A stretch of DNA of 38,014 bases, taken from assembly GCF_900141985.1 (NCBI RefSeq), contig NZ_FQZK01000038.1:1-38014 (forward strand), read 5' to 3'. Positions 25,710 through 34,800 of this stretch are shown in pieces. Position numbers and translations under genes: made by a program. The notes beneath the pieces were generated by a model. The model did not search any database. It was given only the letters and a program-made list of their open reading frames with translations, and was not told where the DNA came from. This stretch comes from Nocardiopsis flavescens. GTDB taxonomy: Bacteria > Actinomycetota > Actinomycetes > Streptosporangiales > Streptosporangiaceae. Within the stretch, counting starts at the first letter, position 1. Each line of letters starts with the position of its first letter.

Positions 25710-27716
25710 TTACCAGCCGGTCTCCTCGGTCGCGTTGAGATCGGCCTCGGCGAGCGGCTCCTCGACGGGGGTCTGGCCCTCGATGCCCGGCTCCATGCCC
25801 GGCCCGGCCCCCGGCTCGGTCCCGGCCTGGGGCTCGGGCACCCCGTTGGCCATGCCCGACAGGAAGGACTGCGCGGCGGCGACCGCGTACTGCGACCACA
25901 GCGTCTGGGCCGGGTCGACCTCGGCCAGCACCGCGAACGCCACGGTCCCCTGGTAGCCCACGAACCAGTGCAGGGACGTCTCCCCCTGCTCGGTGCGCAC
26001 GGCCTGGCCGTGCACCTCTCCCTCGCCCACGCCGACGGTCAGCTCGGGCATGCGCTGGACGACGGCCTCGCGCAGGCCCTCGCGGACCACCTGGAGTCCG
26101 GCGCCGTCCAGGGCGGTGCCCCCGGCGGCGGTCTCGCCGCGCACCAGCTGCGGCGGGTGCCAGGAGCCGTCCGCCACGGCACCGGCGACCAGGGCCATGC
26201 CCAGCGGGCTGACCCGGACCCCGTGCTCGCCGATCATCGCGGAGGCCGTCTCGACCTCGTCGCCGCCGACCTCGACCTCACCCGCGGAGGCGGGAACGGC
26301 CAGCTGCCAGTCGTGGCCGATCCCGAGTTCGCGCGCGGTGGCCGCGAGCGCCTCGGCGCCGACCGCCTCGCCCAGCGACGCGAAGCCGACGTTGCAGCTG
26401 AAGGCGATGTTGCGGACCAGGCTGGGGTCGAAGCTCAGCGAGCCCTGGCTCGGGTTGGTGAAGGTCTGGCCGCCGATCTCGACGCTCGGCCCGCAGGGGA
26501 CCTCGCTGTCCGGGGTCGCGGCGCCGGTCTCCAGGGCGGCCAGGGCGGCGACCACGCCGAAGGTCCCGCCGGGCTTGTACGAGCCGGTGAAGGCCTGGTC
26601 GTCGCCGGTGTTGCCGGAGGCGTTGGCCGCGGCCAGGATCTCGCCGCCGGCGGAGTCCACGGCCACCAGGTAGCCGTTGCCGGGGAGCCCGGTGAGCGCG
26701 TTCTCCGCCGCCCGCTGCACCTCGGCGTCCAGGGTGGTGTCGATGCCGCCGCTCTGCTCGCCCTCCCAGGACTCCAGGGTCCCGGTGACCTCGCCGTCGG
26801 CGTCCAGGGTGACGACCCGCGTGGTCGCCGAGCCGGCCAGTTCGTGCTGGTAGATGTTCTGGAGCCCGCTCAGGCCGACGGTGTCGCCCGCCTGGTAGGT
26901 GCCCGGGACGCGGGAGGAGACGCGGTGCTCCGCGGTTCCGGCGACCTCGCCGACCACGAACGGCGCGGAGGCCGGGGTCAGGTTGATCTCCACCTCCTGC
27001 ACGTCCGCGCCGGAGATGGCGCGGACGTCGGACAGCAGCGAGTCGTCCACGCTGGAGTTGCGCATGAGCACCAGCGGCTGGAACTGCTCGGGCGGGGCCG
27101 AGCGGACCCGGTTGAGCAGCGGGTCGGGGTCCTCTTCGAGGAGTTCGGCCAGTTCGGTGACCCCGCCCTCCTTGTCCTCCATCTCGGCGGGCACCACGCC
27201 GAAGGCGCTCACCCGGTCGGCGGTGACCAGCGGCTCGCCCTCGCGGTCGAGGATCTGGCCGCGCTCCTGGGTCTCGTAGCTGACCGCGAGGCGCTCGTCG
27301 ACGCCCAGGTCGGGGTGCAGGACGCCGGAGGACCAGGTGATCTTCCAGCCGTCGGGACCCCAGGTGAGCGGCATGCGGCCGGTGTAGTCCCAGGTGGGGT
27401 CGCCGATGCCGAGGTCGGCGTGGACCGAGAACTCGGCGGTGGCGTCCTCGCCCTCCCGGGAGATCCGGCCGAGGCCGAACCGCAGGGAGGCGAGGTCGAG
27501 CTGCTCGGTCATGTCCGTGAGGGCGCGCTCGACCTCCTCGGGCTCGCCATCGGTGTACCGGGCCGCCTCCGCGTGGTCCCCGCCCTGCCAGGCGAGCAGG
27601 AAGGACCTGACGGCCACCTCCGGGCTGGGGTGCGGGGTACAGGCGGCCAGGGCGGCAACGAGGAGCAGGGCGCTACCGACGGCCGCGGTCCTGCGGCCGG
27701 TGGGACGGGGGGACAC
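25710..27716 (-). CDS. Penicillin-binding protein-like lipoprotein with degenerate active site
   Basis: This 668-residue lipoprotein has signal LLVAALAAC with the lipid-modified Cys at residue 26. An NTF2-like MecA_N domain (about 30-140) precedes a dimerisation region and a class B transpeptidase-like domain (about 325-620). The tail is acidic and Pro/Gly-rich. The usual PGSTFK reads PGGTFG at 381-387, so both catalytic Ser and general-base Lys are Gly. SxN is kept as SCN (440-442), and KTGT(A) appears as RTEQGE (574-579) before HWFVGY. The frame is intact, so this looks like a pseudoenzyme that may bind glycan strands or act as a scaffold. The GTG at 27716 has AAAGGA upstream; the alternative ATG at 27743 overlaps the smpB stop but lacks a Shine-Dalgarno. 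It is probably in one operon with smpB. Confidence 0.87.
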   Translation of the reverse strand: MSPRPTGRRTAAVGSALLLVAALAACTPHPSPEVAVRSFLLAWQGGDHAEAARYTDGEPEEVERALTDMTEQLDLASLRFGLGRISREGEDATAEFSVHADLGIGDPTWDYTGRMPLTWGPDGWKITWSSGVLHPDLGVDERLAVSYETQERGQILDREGEPLVTADRVSAFGVVPAEMEDKEGGVTELAELLEEDPDPLLNRVRSAPPEQFQPLVLMRNSSVDDSLLSDVRAISGADVQEVEINLTPASAPFVVGEVAGTAEHRVSSRVPGTYQAGDTVGLSGLQNIYQHELAGSATTRVVTLDADGEVTGTLESWEGEQSGGIDTTLDAEVQRAAENALTGLPGNGYLVAVDSAGGEILAAANASGNTGDDQAFTGSYKPGGTFGVVAALAALETGAATPDSEVPCGPSVEIGGQTFTNPSQGSLSFDPSLVRNIAFSCNVGFASLGEAVGAEALAATARELGIGHDWQLAVPASAGEVEVGGDEVETASAMIGEHGVRVSPLGMALVAGAVADGSWHPPQLVRGETAAGGTALDGAGLQVVREGLREAVVQRMPELTVGVGEGEVHGQAVRTEQGETSLHWFVGYQGTVAFAVLAEVDPAQTLWSQYAVAAAQSFLSGMANGVPEPQAGTEPGAGPGMEPGIEGQTPVEEPLAEADLNATEETGW

Positions 27717-27739
27717 CGTGTGTGTTCCTTTCGAGCGCC

Positions 27740-28207
27740 TCATCGGTTGCGTTGGCGGAGCGCGCGTTCCATGTCCCGCTTCGCCTCGCGTTCGGCGATG
27801 TCCTGGCGCTTGTCGTATTCGCGCTTACCGCGTGCCAGAGCGATCTCGACCTTGACCCGTCCGTCGCTGAAGTACAGCGCCAGCGGGATCAGCGTGTACC
27901 CGGGCTCGCGGGTCTTGCCGATGAGCCGCGAGATCTGCGCGCGGTGCAGCAGTAGCTTACGCGATCGGCGGGACGCGTGGTTGGTCCACGTGCCCTGTGA
28001 GTACTCGGGGATGTGCACGTGTTCCAGCCACACCTCGCCGTCGCCGATGTGCGCGAAACCGTCGACGATGGACGCCCGGCCCTCCCGGAGCGATTTCACC
28101 TCGGTACCGGTGAGGACGATCCCCGCCTCGTAGGTCTCGTCGATGTGGTATTCGTGCCGGGCACGCCGATTCTGCGCGATGAGCTTGCGCCCGGTTTCCC
28201 GTGCCAC
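27740..28207 (-). CDS. smpB: SsrA-binding protein SmpB
   Basis: SmpB (155 residues) delivers tmRNA to stalled ribosomes. Its family features are NRRARHEYHIDETYEAGIVL at the N-terminus, TGTEVKSLREGRASI, EYSQGTWTNHASRRSRKLLLH, and the basic C-terminal tail KREYDKRQDIAEREAKRDM that enters the mRNA channel. The GTG start at 28207 has AAGGGA about seven bases upstream. It lies between ftsX and the PBP-like gene, with ssrA further downstream on the same strand. In Streptomyces an S41 peptidase gene is, as I recall, usually found between ftsX and smpB; it is absent here. Confidence 0.97.
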   Translation of the reverse strand: MARETGRKLIAQNRRARHEYHIDETYEAGIVLTGTEVKSLREGRASIVDGFAHIGDGEVWLEHVHIPEYSQGTWTNHASRRSRKLLLHRAQISRLIGKTREPGYTLIPLALYFSDGRVKVEIALARGKREYDKRQDIAEREAKRDMERALRQRNR

Positions 28208-28280
28208 TGAGCTGTCCCTTCAATACGTCCGGGGGGCACGAGGCCCCCCGTTCGGTCGTGTCCGTCCCCGACGGCACGCG

Positions 28281-29192
28281 TCAGACCTTGAGGTACCGGC
28301 GCAGCGTGAGGAAGGAGGTGACGGTGCACAGGAGCACACCGAGGATCATCGAAACACCGATCACGTACATGAGCGAACCGGTGCCCAGCGCCACGTCGAA
28401 CTGGAACCAGTCCTCCACCCGGGTCAGCAGCGTGAACCGCGTGGCCACGATGAACCCGGAGGCGATCAGGCCGCCGACCAGGCCGGCGATCGCCCCTTCG
28501 AGGAGGAAGGGGAGCTGGATGTAGAAGTTCGAGGCGCCGACCAGGCGCATGATGCCCGTCTCGCGGCGGCGGCTGTAGGCCGACAGGCGGATGGTGTTGC
28601 CGATCAGCAGCGCGGCGGCGGCCAGCTGCACGCCGGCGACCAGCAGCGCGGACCACTTGAGCCCGTCGAGCAGCCCGAAGAACTGCTCCAGGACCCGCTG
28701 GTCGTTGGAGATGGAGTCGACGCCGGGGCTGCCCTCGACGGCGGCCCGCACGGTGTCGTAGTACTCCGGGTTGGTGAGCTGCACCCGGAAGTTGTCCGGG
28801 ATGTCACCCTCCTGCGCGGCGGCGGCCAGGGCCTCGTTGGAGGCGCCCAGGCGCTCCTGGAAGTCCTGCCAGGCCTCGGCGGCGGTCAGGTAGGTGACGT
28901 CCTGGACCTGCTCCATCCCGTTGAGCTTGCCCTCCAGCGCCTCGCGGTCCTCGTCGGTGGCGGGCCCGTTGTCCTGGCAGACGGCGGTCGGCGAGATCTC
29001 GTTGCACATGTAGATGGTGAGCGTGATCCGCTCGTCCCAGTAGTTGCGCATCTCGGACACCTGCTGGTTGACCAGCAGGCCGGCACCGAACAGCGCCAGT
29101 GAGATGGCCACCGTCGTGATGACGGCGATCGTCATCGTCAGGTTGCGACGCAGACCGATCCACGTCTCGGAGAGAACGAATTGTGCTCGCAT
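28281..29192 (-). CDS. ftsX: Cell division protein FtsX
   Basis: FtsX (303 residues) is the membrane half of the FtsEX ABC-type complex, which uses ATP hydrolysis to switch on extracellular peptidoglycan hydrolases at division. A first membrane helix (about 22-43, MTIAVITTVAISLALFGAGLL) is followed by an extracellular domain (about 45-180) with two cysteines (CNE and CQD) that could form a disulfide. Three further helices follow in the FtsX/MacB domain (about 185-300), with SRRRETGIMRLVGAS in the cytoplasmic coupling loop. It lies 91 bases downstream of ftsE on the same strand. The hydrolase partner in the usual position next to ftsX is missing from this window. Confidence 0.96.
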   Translation of the reverse strand: MRAQFVLSETWIGLRRNLTMTIAVITTVAISLALFGAGLLVNQQVSEMRNYWDERITLTIYMCNEISPTAVCQDNGPATDEDREALEGKLNGMEQVQDVTYLTAAEAWQDFQERLGASNEALAAAAQEGDIPDNFRVQLTNPEYYDTVRAAVEGSPGVDSISNDQRVLEQFFGLLDGLKWSALLVAGVQLAAAALLIGNTIRLSAYSRRRETGIMRLVGASNFYIQLPFLLEGAIAGLVGGLIASGFIVATRFTLLTRVEDWFQFDVALGTGSLMYVIGVSMILGVLLCTVTSFLTLRRYLKV

Positions 29193-29283
29193 GATCTGTT
29201 AAAGGTCCATCCTTGGGTGGTTCGCCGCGCCGGTCCGATCCTCGCCGCGGGCTGGGCCGCCCGGCGCCGGGCGCGCCAGAAGG

Positions 29284-29973
29284 TCAGTACGCCTGGCCGT
29301 AGACGCCGCGCGTCTGGTCGCGCACCACCAGGCCCTCTTCAAGCTCGATCACGCGCTTGCGCATCGAGTCGACGATGGCGGCGTCGTGGGTCGCCATGAC
29401 GACGGTGGTACCCGTGCGGTTGATCCGGTCGAGGACCTTCATGATGCCGATGGAGGTCGCGGGGTCGATGTTGCCGGTGGGCTCGTCGGCCAGCAGGATC
29501 TGCGGACGGTTGACGAACGCGCGGGCGATCGCCACGCGCTGCTGCTCGCCGCCGGAGAGCTCGTTGGGCATGCGGCCCGCCTTGCCCTCCAGGCCGACCA
29601 GCTCCACGACCTCGGGCACCACCTTGCGGATGAACCGGCGGGGCTTGCCGATGACCTCCAGCGCGAACGCGACGTTCTCGAAGACGTTCTTGTTCGGCAG
29701 CAGGCGGAAGTCCTGGAAGACGCACCCGATCCGGCGGCGCAGGTGCGGCACCTTCCAGTTGGAAAGGCGCGCGAGGTCCTTGCCGGCCACGTTCACGCGG
29801 CCCTTGTCGGGCTTCTCCTCCTTGAGGACCAACCGGAGGAAGGTCGACTTGCCGGAGCCGGACGGGCCGACGAGGAAGACGAACTCGCCCTTGTCTACGT
29901 CAATGGAAACGCCGTCGAGCGCGGGGCGCTTCTGGGTCGGATAGACCTTGGTGACGTTGTCGAAGTGGATCAC
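29284..29973 (-). CDS. ftsE: Cell division ATP-binding protein FtsE
   Basis: FtsE (229 residues) is the ATPase partner of FtsX. It has Walker A GPSGSGKST (36-44), the Q-loop region RRRIGCVFQDFRLL, the signature LSGGEQQRVAIARA (about 139-152), Walker B ILLADEP and the H-loop VVMATHD. Start is GTG at 29973 without a strong Shine-Dalgarno. The upstream 497 bases to prfB contain a candidate -10 TACACT at 30062-30067. With ftsX it forms the usual prfB-ftsE-ftsX order of actinobacteria. Confidence 0.97.
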   Translation of the reverse strand: MIHFDNVTKVYPTQKRPALDGVSIDVDKGEFVFLVGPSGSGKSTFLRLVLKEEKPDKGRVNVAGKDLARLSNWKVPHLRRRIGCVFQDFRLLPNKNVFENVAFALEVIGKPRRFIRKVVPEVVELVGLEGKAGRMPNELSGGEQQRVAIARAFVNRPQILLADEPTGNIDPATSIGIMKVLDRINRTGTTVVMATHDAAIVDSMRKRVIELEEGLVVRDQTRGVYGQAY

Positions 29974-30470
29974 AGGCGCATCACAAGGTTCTCGAAGGTA
30001 TGGGTACCCGCGGCGGAGAGGACTCCGCGCGGGGATCGTACCGGCCGCATGGCCAACCGACAGTGTAGAGGGGGGAACGACCCGGATCGTCCAGGCCGCG
30101 TCTCACCCGAAGATTCCGCTCACCATCGGACAACAGCCACGAGCATATCGGAGGTGTCAACCGATGATAACGTTCACATATAGCCGTTTCGGTAAAACCG
30201 CGGAGTCGTGAGCATCACCATTGGGATACAACCCGCGCATTCTTCCCATTGCGCTCACCCGTAGCATCCACACCGACACCGAGCGTGCCCACTCCGTCGC
30301 TCCGTGCGGTCGGACCCCGGATATTACAGGGAGAAGGTCCCCGCGCACCGGCGCCCCTCCGAGGGCCGGCGCCGCCCTTTCGCGAGACGGTGACGGCCGG
30401 GCCCCGCGCGTCGCGGGGACGGGGTCCCCGGTTCCGTGCGGGCCGCCCGGCCGGTCGGCGTGTCGCGGTG
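29974..30470. other. Intergenic region between ftsE and prfB
   Basis: This 497-base gap contains no gene that I can support. On the minus strand there is a TACACT -10-like hexamer (30062-30067) that would give ftsE a leader of about 80-90 bases. An AT-rich stretch (about 30140-30200) includes TTGACA (30155-30160) without a good -10. The prfB terminator lies near the far end. Confidence 0.5.
30402..30418 (-). terminator. Short hairpin, probable prfB terminator
   Basis: CCCCGCG (30402-30408) and CGCGGGG (30412-30418) pair across a 3-base loop, about 50 bases after the prfB stop codon on the minus strand. Confidence 0.5.
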
Positions 30471-31589
<1,119 letters not shown>

Positions 31590-31596
31590 GGACCCC

Positions 31597-31602
31597 AGTG
31601 TA
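31597..31602 (-). promoter_or_regulatory. -10 element TACACT for leaderless prfB mRNA
   Basis: The hexamer fits TANNNT and ends seven bases before the GTG start, which puts the transcription start at or next to the start codon. No clear -35 is seen in the G/C-rich sequence upstream. Confidence 0.45.
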
Positions 31603-31726
31603 GGCCCCCGCCCCGCGGGGACCGCCACCGGAAACGGCGCCGGCCGCGCCGGCGGCGCCCTCCCCCGGCGGACCCGGTCGGCGGGGGTCCCGGCCGCGGG
31701 GGCGCGGCGGGCGGCCGGGTACCGGC

Positions 31727-31769
31727 CCGCCCGCCACGGGCGTCGGCCGCCGGCGCCCGTGGCGGGCGG
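31727..31769 (-). terminator. Terminator downstream of glutamate dehydrogenase
   Basis: A perfect 16-bp inverted repeat (31727-31742 with 31754-31769) has an 11-base loop, 50 bases after the dehydrogenase stop codon on the minus strand. There is no T tract. Confidence 0.8.
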
Positions 31770-31819
31770 CGGCGGCCGACGGAGGAGACGTGCGGGCCCG
31801 GCGGTCCGGGCCCCGGCGG

Positions 31820-34800
31820 TCAGCCGTCGACCAGGGCGCGGAAGGACCGCAGCGCCACCGACAGGGTGGCCAGGTCGAACCGCTCGTTCTCCTGGATCTC
31901 CGACAGGGTGATGCCGGCCCGCTGGACGGACTCCCGGTTCTGCTCGAACCAGGACAGCATCAGCTTCTCGACCGGGTCGTCCGGGGCGCCGGCCTCCAGC
32001 ACCCGGCCGGTGAGGGCCGCGTGCGCCTCGTACAGGTCGTCGCGCAGCGCGCCGCGCGCCATCGTCCCCCAGCGGTCGTCCCGCGGCAGGTCGATGATCC
32101 GCTCCCGCCACCAGCTGACGTTGAGGCGGTCGGCCAGCTCGAAGTACAGCTCCGCGACCTTCTCCACCGGGCGGCCGGTGCGGTGCGCGATCTCCACCAG
32201 GTCCAGGGTGGAGTAGGCGGGCACCATCACCGCGACCCGCTCGGCGAGGCCGGCCGGGACCCCCAGGCCCACGTAGCGGTCGCGGCGCTCGACGAACGCC
32301 TCCCGGTCCCGGCCGCGCAGCAGGCCCACCAGGCGGCCCAGGACCTCCCCCACGCCCTCGGAGAAGAACCCGATCTCGGTGCGGATGTCGAACGGGAAGC
32401 TGCGGTTGCGCAGCAGCCACCGGGCCGAGCGCTCGGCGAGCTTGCGGGTCTCCAGCAGCAGGGTGAGCTGGCTGTCCACCGAGATCCGGTGGTCCAGCTC
32501 CTCCACCCCGTTCCAGAACTCCTGGAGGCGCAGCACCTCCTGGGACACCAGGTAGGCGCGGGCGATGTCCGCCCCGCTGGAGCCCAGCTCCTCGTTGAGG
32601 CGGAAGGCGAAGGTCAGCCCGGAGCGGTTGACCATCTGGTTGACGACCTGGTTGACGATGACCTCCCGCCGCAGCGGGTGGGTGGCCACCGCGCGGGCGA
32701 ACCGCTCCGTGCGCAGCGGCGTCGGGAAGTAGCCGGCCAGGGTGTCGGCCAGGTACGGGTCCTCGGCGAGGTCGGACAGGCCGATCTGCTCCTTGAGGCT
32801 GATCTTGGTGTAGGACAGCAGCGTCGCGAACTCCGGGCCGGTCAGGCCCCGGCCCGCGGCGCGCCGCTCCGCGATCGCCTTGTCGGAGGGCAGGTCCTCC
32901 AGCTTGCGCTTGAGGACCTTGGTGCGCTCCAGGTGGCGCATGTAGCGGCCGTGGACGTGCAGCATCTGGTGGGCCTGCTTGCGGGCGGCGGCCAGCACCG
33001 TGTTCTGCGCGTAGTTGTTGTCCAGGACCAGGTCGGCGACCTCGTCGGTCATGTCGATGAACAGGCTGTCGCGTTCGTCGGCGCCCAGGGAGCCGTCACG
33101 CACCTCCCGGTCGAGCATGATCTTGATGTTCACCTCGTGGTCGGAGGTGTCCACGCCGGCCGAGTTGTCGATGAAGTCGGTGTTGACCCGGACCCCCTCG
33201 CGGGCCGCCTCGATGCGGGCCGGCTGGGTCAGGCCCAGGTTGCCGCCCTCCCCGACGACCTTGACGCGCAGTTCGGCGGCGTCGACGCGGACCTGGTCGT
33301 TGGCCTTGTCCCCGACCTCGGCGTGGGTCTGGGAGACGGACTTGACGTAGGTGCCGATGCCGCCGTTCCACAGCAGGTCCACGGGGGCGGTGAGGACCCG
33401 GCGGATCAGCTCGTCGGGGGTCAGCGCGGTGACGTCGTCCCCGATGCCCAGGACCGTGCGGACCTGCGGGGAGACCGGCACCGACTTGGCCGTGCGCGGG
33501 TACACGCCGCCGCCCTCGGTGATCAGCGCCGGGTCGTAGTCCTCCCAGGTGCTGCGCGGCAGCCGGAAGAGCCGCTCGCGCTCCACCCAGGAGGTGTGCG
33601 GGTCGGGGTCGGGGTCGAGGAAGACGTGCCGGTGGTCGAACGCGGCGACCAGCCTGATCTTCTGCGACAGCAGCATGCCGTTGCCGAACACGTCGCCGGA
33701 CATGTCGCCGACGCCCACGACGGTGAAGGGGTCGTTCTGGACGTCGACGCCCGTCTCCCGGAAGTGGTACTTGACCGACTCCCAGGCGCCGCGGGCGGTG
33801 ATGCCCATGGCCTTGTGGTCGTAGCCGACCGAGCCGCCGGAGGCGAAGGCGTCGCCCAGCCAGAAGCCGCGCTCCTTGGAGATCGCGTTGGCGATGTCGG
33901 AGAACGTCGCCGTGCCCTTGTCGGCGGCCACCACCAGGTAGGAGTCGTCACCGTCGTGCAGCACGGTGCGCTCGGGGTGGACGACGGCGCCGTCGACCAG
34001 GTTGTCCGTGACGTCGAGCAGGCCGCTGATGAAGTCCTTGTAGCAGGCGACCACCTCGGCCATGACCTGCTCGCGGGTGCCGCCCTCGGGCAGGTGCTTG
34101 CAGACGAAGCCGCCCTTGGCCCCGCTGGGGACGATGACGGAGTTCTTGACCATCTGCGCCTTGACCAGGCCCAGGACCTCGGTGCGGAAGTCCTCCAGCC
34201 GGTCCGACCAGCGCAGGCCGCCGCGGGCGACCTTGCCGAAGCGCAGGTGGACGCCCTCGACGCGCGGCGAGTAGACGTACATCTCCAGCCGGGGCCGGGG
34301 CTGGGGCAGGTCCGGGATGCTCTGCGGGTCCAGCTTGAGGACCAGGTACGGGTGGTCCTGGTAGTGGTTGGTGCGCAGGGTGGCCCGGATGACCGCCAGG
34401 AAGGACCGCAGGACGCGGTCGTGGTCCAGGCTGGCCACCGACTCCAGCTCGGCCTCGATCTTGGCGACGACGGCCCCGGCGCGCTCGTCCCGGCCCTCGT
34501 CGGGCTGGTCGGGGTCGAAGCGGGCCTGGAACAGGTCCACGAGCAGGCCGGTGATGCCGACGTTGGCCGCCAGGATGTCGGCCAGGAAGTCGGGGGTGAA
34601 GGTGGACCCGGCCTGGCGCAGGTACTTGGCGTAGGCGCGCAGCACGGTGAGCTGGCGCCAGCCCAGGCCGGCGCGGACCACGAGGGTGTTGAAGCGGTCG
34701 GACTCGCCCAGGCCCTGCCAGGAGGCGTCGAAGGCGTCCTCGAACAGCTCCTTGAGGCGGGCGTCGGGCAGGTCCGCGGCGGTGATGGGGCCCAGGCCGA

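Noticed and set aside
31590..32420. N-terminal extension of prfB
   Set aside because: It overlaps the dehydrogenase C-terminus and is low-complexity. The family N-terminus fits GTG 31589.
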